The notes under the pieces are model-generated. The model did not search any database. It had not been told where the DNA came from and saw only the letters and a program-made list of their open reading frames with translations. Below, one piece after another: positions 8,269-17,196 of a DNA stretch of 64,000 bases. The translations under genes and the position numbers were made by a program. Source of the DNA: Candidatus Azobacteroides sp. (GTDB lineage: Bacteria; Bacteroidota; Bacteroidia; Bacteroidales; WRGA01). The stretch is from assembly GCA_021201815.1 (NCBI GenBank), contig JAJQEC010000066.1, positions 46,258 to 110,257 of the forward strand, read 5' to 3'. Position 1 is the first letter of the stretch; each line of letters begins with the position of its first letter.

Positions 8269-10266
8269 ATGAGAAAAAAACAGTTCTCCATTCTTATTTC
8301 CTTTTTCTTTCTGTCCATGTTTTTATCGGCCCAGCATATTCCTTTTCCCGACGACGAAAAGGAAAGAGGCTATTACAACCGTCCGTACAAAAGATACGAG
8401 GCCGAGCCCGGGAAATGTGTAACAAACGGAATATTCCTCGATGCAACTCATAACCAATCGGCATTGCAAAGCGAGGCATCCAACCAGATAGCGTTGCAAC
8501 TCATAGAGCGTGGTTCCTATGTAGAATGGACGATCGATGAAGAAGCAGATGGACTGACCCTTCGCTTTTCACTGCCCGACAATGAGGATGGCACAGGAAC
8601 CAGAGGTAGCTTTGCTCTCTATATAGATGATGGGTACAACCGGAATATTTCTTTAAACTCTTACTGGTCGTGGCAATATTTCCCAAAAACAGGAAGCGGT
8701 CATGCCGATAACCAACCGGATGATAGTAAATTTGCACGGATGCGTTTTGATGAAATGCATGTAAGGTTAAAAAAGAAAATCCCGGCCGGAGGAAAGCTTA
8801 AACTGGTGAAAACAGAGGATAACACGATCCCTTATACCATTGATTTCATTGAACTCGAAAATGTTCCCGAGCCTGTTGTCTTCGAAGAGATAGAAGACCG
8901 GAATAAAATCATGTATGACTCTTCTGTCGATTTATCGGAATTTGTAAGAAATAACGGGGGAAAAACCATCTACGTTCCCGAAGGAAAACATGAGGTATAC
9001 GGCCGCATATTTATCACAGAAGACAACACAAAAATTATCGGAGCAGGTATATGGCATACCGAATTATACTTCAATGCATCGTCTGACAATATACATACCT
9101 ATGTAAACCGCGGAATAGAAACATATTGTAATAATATTACTGTCGAAGGGCTGTATTTGAATACGGTAAACAACAAACGTTATTATGATAATAATGAAGC
9201 TTATCAGGTAGGCAAAGGCTTTATGGGCAGTTTTGGGAATAACTCCGTGATACGGGATGTATGGGTGGAGCATTTTGAGTGTGGCGCCTGGCTGGGTAAT
9301 TACAAACAAACAGCATCCGGTAATCTACTGGTGGAACATTGCCGATTCCGGAATAATTATGCGGATGGACTGAACCTGTGCAGTGGGATGAAAAATGCCG
9401 TCGTACAGTATTGCAGCTTCCGGAATAACGGGGACGACGATATGGCTTCGTGGTCATCAGATACCATGTGTGAGAATAATACATTTCGTTATAACACTGC
9501 CGAAAACAACTGGCGTGCGTCCAGCATCGGCTTCTTCGGAGGAAAACAGAATACAGCACACCATTGCGTCATCCTGGATGCTATGGAAGCCGGCATACGG
9601 GCAACATGCGATTTCCGTGGAACAGGTTTCAGTACGGAAGGATACTGCAGCTTTTCGGATATATCTATTTACCGTTCAGGCGCTATAGGCGGAACACCCG
9701 GAATAAGCGGCGACCTATGGGGAAACCAGCAGGGAGCCGTACAGTTGTACAGTACACAGGAGTATGACCTTACAAATTTTAAACTAGCCAATATAGATAT
9801 ATACGATGCTAAAAACGATGCTATCCTAATTGCCAGCCATGGTAAAAAGTTCAGGAACCTGGTATTGCACAACATACATATCGAAGGTGCAGGACGCTGG
9901 GGTATTTACTATTATCAACCTGAAGGAGATGCGACCTTCTGTAACCTATCTTTCAACAGGTTAGGTACTGACGGGATGTTTAATTATATCCCCTCTCCTA
10001 CCGTATTCTCTTTTACCGAAGATTGCGACCGGGTAGATATCGTAAAAAAGAAATGCAATGACAACCTATCTTGTTATACAAGAGAAAAAACGATTATTGT
10101 GGAGGGGGCATTGCATTCCTCGGTTATGGTATATGATACACTGGGAAAGATAAGATATGATTCTCATGTCTTATCAGAAAGGACAGTTATTGAAGATGTG
10201 TATCCGAATATCTATTTTGTGCGGGTAAATAGTCATGATAAGGTGTTTAAGGTGTGGGTGAGGTAA
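8269..10266 (+). CDS. Secreted right-handed beta-helix glycoside hydrolase, GH87-like (alpha-1,3-glucanase/mycodextranase type)
   Basis: A 665-residue protein. Residues 1-22 are a signal peptide. Residues about 40-205 form a CBM6/35-like beta-sandwich starting at RYEAE. Residues about 215-600 are parallel beta-helix rungs. Asp366 in YADGLNL and Asp389-Asp391 in NNGDDDMASWS match the spacing of catalytic acids known in GH87 alpha-1,3-glucanases; this assignment is from memory of the family and is moderate. The last 60 residues (VMVYDTLGKIRYDSH to FKVWVR) look like a T9SS sorting domain, so surface display or release is likely. It points toward the minus-strand glycosidase operon and converges with it across a repeat cluster. 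A pectate-lyase-like or epimerase beta-helix is the main alternative. Confidence 0.65.
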   Translation: MRKKQFSILISFFFLSMFLSAQHIPFPDDEKERGYYNRPYKRYEAEPGKCVTNGIFLDATHNQSALQSEASNQIALQLIERGSYVEWTIDEEADGLTLRFSLPDNEDGTGTRGSFALYIDDGYNRNISLNSYWSWQYFPKTGSGHADNQPDDSKFARMRFDEMHVRLKKKIPAGGKLKLVKTEDNTIPYTIDFIELENVPEPVVFEEIEDRNKIMYDSSVDLSEFVRNNGGKTIYVPEGKHEVYGRIFITEDNTKIIGAGIWHTELYFNASSDNIHTYVNRGIETYCNNITVEGLYLNTVNNKRYYDNNEAYQVGKGFMGSFGNNSVIRDVWVEHFECGAWLGNYKQTASGNLLVEHCRFRNNYADGLNLCSGMKNAVVQYCSFRNNGDDDMASWSSDTMCENNTFRYNTAENNWRASSIGFFGGKQNTAHHCVILDAMEAGIRATCDFRGTGFSTEGYCSFSDISIYRSGAIGGTPGISGDLWGNQQGAVQLYSTQEYDLTNFKLANIDIYDAKNDAILIASHGKKFRNLVLHNIHIEGAGRWGIYYYQPEGDATFCNLSFNRLGTDGMFNYIPSPTVFSFTEDCDRVDIVKKKCNDNLSCYTREKTIIVEGALHSSVMVYDTLGKIRYDSHVLSERTVIEDVYPNIYFVRVNSHDKVFKVWVR

Positions 10267-10276
10267 TAATTGAGTG

Positions 10277-10714
10277 CCGTGGGCTAATTAAGAGGACCGT
10301 GGGCTGAGGCAGCACGGCTAATAATATGTCGCCACTACGTGGCTGTTTGATATGGATTTTCCGGATGTTATTTATTATTTTTGTTTTTAATAGGAGGCCT
10401 GGAAAAGAGATAGATATCTAAGCTTCTGCAAATTATTTTATTTGAGTCACGGAGTAGCGGCATATCATCAGAACACCGTGGGCGAAAGCGCCACGGCTAA
10501 TAATGTATCGCCACTACGTGGCTGTTTGATACGGATTTTTCCAGGTTTTATTTATTCGTTTTGTTTTAATAGGGAAACTTGGAATATATATATATTTATA
10601 AGCTTCTGCAAATTATTTTATTCAAGCCACGGAGTGGCGGCATATTACCAGAACACCGTGGGCGAAAGCGCCACGGTGCTAGTGATATATCGCCACTCCG
10701 TGACTATTTAATAC
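10277..10714. repeat. REP-like elements in tandem, period about 180 bp
   Basis: Heads start at 10277 (truncated), 10297, 10476 and 10656. The two complete repeats (10297-10475 and 10476-10655) share the interior AAGCTTCTGCAAATTATTTTA and differ from the 203-bp family in the interior while keeping the two end hairpins, so this is a second subfamily. The cluster fills the gap between two convergent genes, where the hairpins could also end transcription. No gene is visible here. Confidence 0.85.
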
Positions 10715-10743
10715 GGATTCTTTCCATAACAACCTTATCATTC

Positions 10744-12069
10744 TCACATTTCCACTTCCAAAAGCACCAATTCTCCCCCTAATTCCATAGTGACAGCATG
10801 CTGATTCTGCCAGGTCTGCCGGATTTCCTGCGATGTGTTGGGAACATACATATTTATTGTTTTCGCCTTATTCTGTAACGTTAATGAAATAGTAGCTTTC
10901 TGAATGGGCTTGGGCATCAGGAAATCGGGGTTGTATATTTCCGTGGTACGGTATATGGCAATCCACCATTTTCCATTGCTTTTCTGCAAAAGAGTATATC
11001 GCAGGTCATTTTTTACGATGGTACTTTCCGCATCCAGCGCAAAAGCAAGGGAAGAGGGCTTAAAGCCTTCATCCGTATCGTCGATCAATGCAATCAGGTT
11101 TTTCAATGCATAAAAAGCAGGCTTGGCTTCTCCATCGGTACGTACCAGTCCGAAATGCCATTCGAGTTCCGGAGCATCCGCCCATTCACTCCGAACATGC
11201 TGATCGAGGAATTCATATATGTAAGTTCTGACAATGCCTTTATTGAAGTATTCAAAAAACAAATGAGGCAGGTATATGGCTGACACGTCTTCCGGAACAC
11301 CCATATGCGATAACCCTTGTTGTTCATAGTTGTGATACCCGGCCTCTGTAGCCATCAACGGTTTATTACCGAATACTACCTGTGCCCGTTGTGAAATTTC
11401 ATCCCAGGTAAGTCCGTATCCCCAATGGTTTGCAGGATGCCTGGCGGAAGCATAGGCATGGATATTTCCATAATCCACCCAGCCGGATAAATCCCCGATC
11501 AGACCGGCATTATCTTTCAGGTTTGCCAACGAAAGTCCCACCACCGGCAAATGGCTGTACTTCGGGGTATTTTTAATGAAGGTATACAATTCTTCCTGCT
11601 TCTGCCTTCCGTAAGGCACCCATACTTCCGGATTATTATCCGGGTCGATGCTCAGGTCTACTTCGTTTATAGCTTCTACTCCGGAAAGATAAGGCAGCAG
11701 AGCATCCAGCTTCGGTGTAAGTTCTTCGGGCGTGTCCGTGGTTACACTTAATAATAATTTTATCCCTGCTTTTCCGGCTTCTATAAACCGTTCTTCTCCT
11801 AACGGAACCCGGTATCCGTATCCGTCACGGATATGCTTTACTCCCAGTTCTTTCAGACGTGGAAAAGTAATTTCTTCCCATTTATCCCAGTAATTGGTTT
11901 CGTAAAAACCGAAATGCGTGTTTACTCCGATGGAGTTGACGAAATCAAAGGCACTCTTTGCTTCCACCGGAAGAATAGGACTACCCGGATCCACTCCATT
12001 ATTATCATCGTCACTGCACGCAGCAGTAAACGTAATAAAAAGGCTCAATAATAAATAAATTCGTTTCAT
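10744..12069 (-). CDS. Lipoprotein clan GH-A glycoside hydrolase (family uncertain)
   Basis: A 441-residue protein. The lipoprotein signal ends in FTAAC (Cys18) followed by acidic residues SDDDNN, a surface-export-like pattern in Bacteroidota. The body reads as a TIM barrel: NTHFGFYETNYW near the start, Glu136 in GVEAINEVD as the likely acid/base on strand 4, and Glu242 in LMATEAGYH as the likely nucleophile on strand 7. NE and TE motifs of this type define clan GH-A (GH5, GH39, GH128 and others). The family cannot be fixed by eye. A short beta-sandwich follows at the C-terminus. It is the last gene of the minus-strand operon, 128 bp after the esterase gene, and its product probably cleaves or trims the same glycan. 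Confidence 0.7.
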   Translation of the reverse strand: MKRIYLLLSLFITFTAACSDDDNNGVDPGSPILPVEAKSAFDFVNSIGVNTHFGFYETNYWDKWEEITFPRLKELGVKHIRDGYGYRVPLGEERFIEAGKAGIKLLLSVTTDTPEELTPKLDALLPYLSGVEAINEVDLSIDPDNNPEVWVPYGRQKQEELYTFIKNTPKYSHLPVVGLSLANLKDNAGLIGDLSGWVDYGNIHAYASARHPANHWGYGLTWDEISQRAQVVFGNKPLMATEAGYHNYEQQGLSHMGVPEDVSAIYLPHLFFEYFNKGIVRTYIYEFLDQHVRSEWADAPELEWHFGLVRTDGEAKPAFYALKNLIALIDDTDEGFKPSSLAFALDAESTIVKNDLRYTLLQKSNGKWWIAIYRTTEIYNPDFLMPKPIQKATISLTLQNKAKTINMYVPNTSQEIRQTWQNQHAVTMELGGELVLLEVEM

Positions 12070-12197
12070 GGTTATCTGTTTATTATTTATATTTATAAAT
12101 TATACATTCACTGAATTCTTTAAAGCAATAATCCGATTAAGTCTTTTCTTTTTCTTATTTAAAAACAACTCCTATCTTTTAAAATTACTGAATTATA

Positions 12198-13181
12198 TCA
12201 CTCATTAAATACCTGTTTTGCCATAGCAAGAACGGTAAGGAGCATAGGCTCTACCAGATCCGTACCCAAAAATCCGGCATGGGAGTAGTATTCTTTTTCT
12301 ATTGTTTTAAAAGGAATATGCCGGTTAATAAGCTCCTTTTCAAAGCTCCGTATCTGTTCTTTATCTATCAGATAATCTCCGGAACTGTACGTCAGCAGGC
12401 AAAACGGAGCATGCGGATGTACAAAGGAAACAGGAGAAGCAAACTCTTTTTCTTCTTCCGTCGTCCCGAAATACGGTTCATGGTCTTTTCCGGGCACATA
12501 CCCTAGCAATACATTCCGAATGTCATATATGCCGTTAAAAGCTGCCAGAAATTTACATCCCGGAGTACGCATGGCAGCATACGCAGCCAAATGGCCACCG
12601 GCCGAATGCCCGGCAAACCCGAAATTTGTGGTATCAAGCTTTAGCTCCACCGCATGTTCCTTTATAAAACCTACCGCATCCTGTATATCCTGCCAGGTAT
12701 CGGTAAAGGTGGCTCCCTGTGACAGCAGGGAATAGGAAATCCGCACCCCTGCAATTCCATGGGAAGCCAGAAAAGTAGAAAAGTGCTTATGTCCGTACAG
12801 GTCTCCCCCATGCCATCCGCCACCATGTATCCAGATGATGTAAGGACAAGGGCCTTCCTCTTGAGGGAGATCCGCTTCCAGGGAAAGTTCATAACCCGGG
12901 TATTTTTTGAATACAAAACGTTTGGTCTTACATCCGGCAAACTCCTTTTCTGCAAGAAAGTTCCCGGTGTTTTTGTAAGGAAGATACATATCACACGGAG
13001 CCTCATCCGGATTAAACCCGGCATGTTTACGTATAGCTGCTTCCTCTTTCAGTATATATCTCCCATCACTTTGTTCAAGGAGAAATCCATACCGGTTGTA
13101 TATTTCCTGACCATGAACCTGCAGGGAAAAAACAAACAGGAGTATTCCTATGAAATAGCTATGTTTATTACTTGCTCTCAT
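12198..13181 (-). CDS. Secreted alpha/beta-hydrolase esterase (BD-FAE/Aes-like)
   Basis: A 327-residue protein with a signal peptide (residues 1-24). It has the oxyanion motif HGGGW (119-123), the nucleophile elbow GHSAGGH with Ser193, and the remaining triad candidates Asp269 (SSGDYLID) and His301 (YSHAGF). This pattern belongs to the carbohydrate-associated esterase/lipase group that removes acyl groups (acetyl or feruloyl) from glycans. It lies 13 bp after the SGNH esterase gene, so the two deacylases are co-transcribed, which suggests an acylated substrate (inference). The exact acyl group is unknown. Confidence 0.85.
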   Translation of the reverse strand: MRASNKHSYFIGILLFVFSLQVHGQEIYNRYGFLLEQSDGRYILKEEAAIRKHAGFNPDEAPCDMYLPYKNTGNFLAEKEFAGCKTKRFVFKKYPGYELSLEADLPQEEGPCPYIIWIHGGGWHGGDLYGHKHFSTFLASHGIAGVRISYSLLSQGATFTDTWQDIQDAVGFIKEHAVELKLDTTNFGFAGHSAGGHLAAYAAMRTPGCKFLAAFNGIYDIRNVLLGYVPGKDHEPYFGTTEEEKEFASPVSFVHPHAPFCLLTYSSGDYLIDKEQIRSFEKELINRHIPFKTIEKEYYSHAGFLGTDLVEPMLLTVLAMAKQVFNE

Positions 13182-13194
13182 TTATAAAGGATGA

Positions 13195-14763
13195 TTACTC
13201 TTTCATTATTCTGCACACTTCACTGCCGGATTTTACAAGATATATTCCATCCGGAAGAGAAGAAATATGCACGCTATTTTCTTTCGTTGTAAGTACTTCT
13301 ATACCTGTCAGGGTAAAGATAGAGATTGCCTCGGCCTTGTTGTTCCGGATTTCTATCTTGTCTTTGGCAGGATTCGGAAAAACCGTCATCTTTTCGTTTT
13401 GTTGTACCGTATTGACGGAAGAACTGCCTGATATTTTATGGTAAAAACCGACAGACCAATTCTGCATGGGGTAATGCTGCCCGTATATTTTGTTTCCGTT
13501 TTCATCGGTAGGCGTATAACTTTCTTTATACTCATCGGCAGAATCATCAAAGTAGGTATAAGCCGATGTATAGGAATCATCGCTGTCACGGAGGTTTCCC
13601 GTACCGGTTACCCGGGTTCCGGCATATACGATTTCCACTTCCTTTCCTGTAAGATCTTTATTGGCGGTAATAACTACTTTGTTCTCATCCACAATTTCCA
13701 CACTTTTCAACACAGTGATGGTATGATCATTATATACCGAAAAACCGTTATAAGAGGCTTTGGGGGTAGTCCATGTATCGAACACAAGCGGAGGAGCCGG
13801 GACATGGTATTCAATCGTTATCTTATCCCCCTCCAGTGTAAATGTTTCGGGCTGCACGGGACGATACATTTTTTCATCCACCAGGACATCATATAATGTT
13901 TTTCCTATCATTTCCCCAAACCATCGGTAGCCGTTGGTAGATAAATGTCCGCCGTAATAATCGGGCAATGCATAATGGGGATTCAGCAGGATCACATCGT
14001 CATTTTCCCGTGCAAATTCCAGTTGTGCCATGGAAATAGGAATATCTATATCCCTCAGGTAAGCGCCGCTGCATTGGTAAAGGAAAAATAAAGGTTTATT
14101 CTGTTGTCCGTATTTTTCCATGATGTCAGCCTGCATATTGTTTTTAAGAATCAGGAGCAACCGTTTGTATTCGTCCTTATCTGTAGTCCCGTCAGTACCC
14201 GGGGTAAGTCCTTTTCCTTCATACCAGTCGGGCTGGTTGTAGTTAAATTCACCCTGTACATAGATGATAGCCGGGCAGGATACGGTCTCTCCGTCTTTCA
14301 TCGCACTGACCGTTCTGTCAAGCAATTTTATAAATGTCGGTTCATAAAACCCGTTATTGGTACATTCTTTGGAAAACAGTTCAATGGTCTGCCCTCCTTC
14401 CCCGGCAAACATCCCAATGAACTTCTGGCCGGCTTTTACATTTTCCCGGTACAAACCGGAAAAAACATTTGTACAACTCACCACCGGCTGCTCGCCACCA
14501 CTTTCCCAAAGCGTGGCTACCAATGGATTTAACTGAGTGGATCCGGGAAACCAGCTACGGATCATCGGCATATCTCCCAACATATAATTTCCTTCTACCA
14601 GCTCGGTGGTAATGACGCGGGGTGCTTCCCAACCCATACCTAATGACTGTTCATAAAAAAGAATCTGGATATAATCCGTGTCTTCCACATTTCCTGCATT
14701 CCCTGGTTGTAAGTGAAACAGGATGCAACATAGTATGAATAGAAAAGAATGGAATGTTTTCAT
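13195..14763 (-). CDS. Secreted SGNH (sialate O-acetylesterase-like) esterase with T9SS tail
   Basis: A 522-residue protein: a signal peptide (1-23), an SGNH hydrolase domain (about 30-300), a beta-sandwich (about 315-420), and a C-terminal T9SS sorting-like domain beginning MTVFPNPAKDKIEI. Block I reads FYEQSLGMGWE, with Ser40 as nucleophile, but glutamate replaces the glycine of the usual GQS. IYVQGEFNYN and the GGHLSTNGYRWFGEM block fit the later family motifs. The whole domain set is a paralogue of residues about 500-1037 of the secreted fusion at 55883-58996, where block I is the canonical NGQSLSTGHE. It probably removes acetyl groups from glycans; the variant block I leaves activity uncertain. 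Confidence 0.8.
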   Translation of the reverse strand: MKTFHSFLFILCCILFHLQPGNAGNVEDTDYIQILFYEQSLGMGWEAPRVITTELVEGNYMLGDMPMIRSWFPGSTQLNPLVATLWESGGEQPVVSCTNVFSGLYRENVKAGQKFIGMFAGEGGQTIELFSKECTNNGFYEPTFIKLLDRTVSAMKDGETVSCPAIIYVQGEFNYNQPDWYEGKGLTPGTDGTTDKDEYKRLLLILKNNMQADIMEKYGQQNKPLFFLYQCSGAYLRDIDIPISMAQLEFARENDDVILLNPHYALPDYYGGHLSTNGYRWFGEMIGKTLYDVLVDEKMYRPVQPETFTLEGDKITIEYHVPAPPLVFDTWTTPKASYNGFSVYNDHTITVLKSVEIVDENKVVITANKDLTGKEVEIVYAGTRVTGTGNLRDSDDSYTSAYTYFDDSADEYKESYTPTDENGNKIYGQHYPMQNWSVGFYHKISGSSSVNTVQQNEKMTVFPNPAKDKIEIRNNKAEAISIFTLTGIEVLTTKENSVHISSLPDGIYLVKSGSEVCRIMKE

Positions 14764-14930
14764 AATAAAGTTAGTTAATGGTTATTTCTTTTTCGTAAAC
14801 TAAGACCCCACTCCGGTAACATATCGCCACTCTGTAACTGATTTATAAAGACTGAATCGATAGCCTCTTCCCTGACAGGAAGAATAGTATCTCAAAAGAA
14901 ATAAAGGATACTTTTGCATCTGTCAAAATG

Positions 14931-17171
14931 TTATTTCAATACAAAATGCGCTTGTTTCACATCAGCGGAACTGGACCCGATAAACAGGTGAAAATCTCCG
15001 GGTTCGGATATCCATTCATTCCGGGTATTCCAAAATCGGAGCATTTCCTCTGTTATTTCAAAGCTTACCTCTTCGGATTCTCCCGGTTCTAGGGTAATCT
15101 TCCGGAAGCCTTTCAATTCTTTTACAGGGCGGGTAACGGAACCGCTTACCAAATCCCTTATGTAAAGTTGTACCACTTCTGCGGCTTTATAATTTCCTGT
15201 ATTTTTTACAGTTACGGAAGCCATTATGGGGCTATCCTTTGTTAGTTCATTCTTATCAAGCCGGATACTGGAATATTCAAATGTCGTATAAGACAGGCCA
15301 TACCCGAAAGGATACAGGGGAGAATCGCCGGCATCGAGGTGATAACTGGTAAACCCGATGGAAGTTTGCTCCGCACCGATTTCAATATCATCTATCAGCG
15401 TAATATCAGAAGCAGGACGTCCGGTACTTTTATGGTTGTAATAAATAGGGATTTGTCCTGCCATCCGGGGCATCGTCACGGGTAATTTACCGGATGGCAC
15501 CGCTTTTCCGATTAGTATATCCGCCAGTGCAGGGCCTGCCATGGTACCTCCATGAAAAGCCAACAGGGTAGCATCGGCCATTTCTATTTCTTTGCCGATG
15601 GTCATCGGGCGTCCGCACATCACAATCATGACCACAGGTTTTCCTGTCTGCTTCAATGCTTCCAGCATTTCCGTCTGAGCACCCGGGAAACCGATATCAG
15701 CCCTGCAACGGGCTTCTCCGGACAGGATCGCTTCTTCTCCTGCAAAAAACAAAATCACATCTGCCTGTTTCCCTACGGCAACTGCCTTTTCGATTCCTTC
15801 TTTGTTTTTGTCCCGGCTATAGGTAAGTCCTGCTTCAGTAAGGACTTTTATTTTGCTGCCATATTCTTTTTGTATTGCCATAGCCGGTGTTACGGAATGG
15901 GCAGGTTCTCCATCGAAGCACCAGGTTCCGATCTGGTCTGCCGGGGCATGGCTTAACGGACCGACCACAGCAACAGAGGTGATCGTATTTTGTAAAGGCA
16001 ACACGGAGTTTTTATTATCAAGTAAGATAGTTCCTTCAATAGCTGCCTGCTTAGCAGCTTCCAGCGAAGACTCCCGGTAAAAATCATTGGCTGTCTTTTC
16101 ATCCGCATAGGGATTTTCGAATAATCCCAACCGGAACTTTAACCGCAATATATTGCGGACAGCCTCGTCCAGGAGTTTCTCATCTACAGTGCCTTCTTTT
16201 ACCAACTGCTCTAAGTGATGGAAATATACCTGGTCGTCCATATCCATATCTACTCCGGCTTTTGCCGCTCTTTCTGCCGCTTCTTTTTCGTCTGCACAAA
16301 AGCCATGCATTACCATTTCTTTTACCGATCCCCAGTCGCTGACCATCATTCCATCGTATTTCCATTCATCGCGAAGAATGTCACGAATGAGGAATTCATT
16401 GGCAGAAGCAGGCACCCCGTTCAGGTCATTGAATGCACACATAAAGGTAGCCGCTCCGGCATCCGTTGCTGCTTTAAAAGGAGGCAGGTAAACTTCCCTC
16501 AGGAGTTGTTCCGGAATCCAGGTGGTGTTGTAATCCTTTCCGGCTTCTGCTGCACCATACCCGGCAAAATGTTTTGCACAGGCGGCGATGCTTGTGGGAG
16601 CGGAAAGATTATCTCCCTGAAATCCTTTTATCATAGCTACTTCCATAACGGAGGTAAGGTAGGTATCTTCCCCGCAAGACTCGGCAATTCTTCCCCAACG
16701 GGGTTCACGGGTAACATCAATCATCGGAGCAAACGTCCAGCGTATTCCTGCCGAACTGGCTTCCTGTGCGGCAACCTGTGCTCCTTTTTCCGCAATGGCA
16801 GGATTCCACGACGCCGCTTGTCCCAAAGGGATCGGGAAAATGGTTTTATAGCCATGGATCACATCCCGGGCAAAGACCAAAGGAATTTTCAGACGGCTCT
16901 CCTCCACGGCAATGCGTTGTAATTCATTGATGGTTTTTACGTCTGTGCCATTCAGGATGGAACCGACCTGTCCGTTCCTTACCGCTTCGGCTACATATCC
17001 GGCAGGACGTCCTCCGTTTAACTGATTCATCTGACCTACTTTTTCAGCCAGTGTCATTTGCGAAACGAGGGTTTCTATTTTCTTTTCGGTTTCCGGATCC
17101 TGTTGCGGGTATCCTCCTGTAAAGGAAAAAGTAAAAACCGCTAACAGGACAATCCTATATATACTTTTCAT
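14931..17171 (-). CDS. Glycoside hydrolase family 3, BglX-like beta-glucosidase
   Basis: A 746-residue protein of usual GH3 length with a signal peptide (1-22). The order is a GH3 N-terminal barrel (KIETLVSQMTLAEKVGQMNQ onward, with RDVIHGYKTIFPIPL and KHFAGYGAAE), nucleophile Asp279 in MMVSDWGS, a GH3 C-terminal domain (VILFFAGEEAILSGEARCR), and a fibronectin-like domain (VTVKNTGNYKAAEVVQLY). It probably releases beta-linked glucose, or xylose in some members, in the periplasm. It sits 25 bp after the GH97 gene, inside the operon. The 167-bp gap downstream contains a faint half REP-like string (ATATCGCCACTCTGTAACTG at 14821-14840). Confidence 0.92.
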   Translation of the reverse strand: MKSIYRIVLLAVFTFSFTGGYPQQDPETEKKIETLVSQMTLAEKVGQMNQLNGGRPAGYVAEAVRNGQVGSILNGTDVKTINELQRIAVEESRLKIPLVFARDVIHGYKTIFPIPLGQAASWNPAIAEKGAQVAAQEASSAGIRWTFAPMIDVTREPRWGRIAESCGEDTYLTSVMEVAMIKGFQGDNLSAPTSIAACAKHFAGYGAAEAGKDYNTTWIPEQLLREVYLPPFKAATDAGAATFMCAFNDLNGVPASANEFLIRDILRDEWKYDGMMVSDWGSVKEMVMHGFCADEKEAAERAAKAGVDMDMDDQVYFHHLEQLVKEGTVDEKLLDEAVRNILRLKFRLGLFENPYADEKTANDFYRESSLEAAKQAAIEGTILLDNKNSVLPLQNTITSVAVVGPLSHAPADQIGTWCFDGEPAHSVTPAMAIQKEYGSKIKVLTEAGLTYSRDKNKEGIEKAVAVGKQADVILFFAGEEAILSGEARCRADIGFPGAQTEMLEALKQTGKPVVMIVMCGRPMTIGKEIEMADATLLAFHGGTMAGPALADILIGKAVPSGKLPVTMPRMAGQIPIYYNHKSTGRPASDITLIDDIEIGAEQTSIGFTSYHLDAGDSPLYPFGYGLSYTTFEYSSIRLDKNELTKDSPIMASVTVKNTGNYKAAEVVQLYIRDLVSGSVTRPVKELKGFRKITLEPGESEEVSFEITEEMLRFWNTRNEWISEPGDFHLFIGSSSADVKQAHFVLK

Positions 17172-17196
17172 TCTTCTTTTATTATCTTATCCGTAC

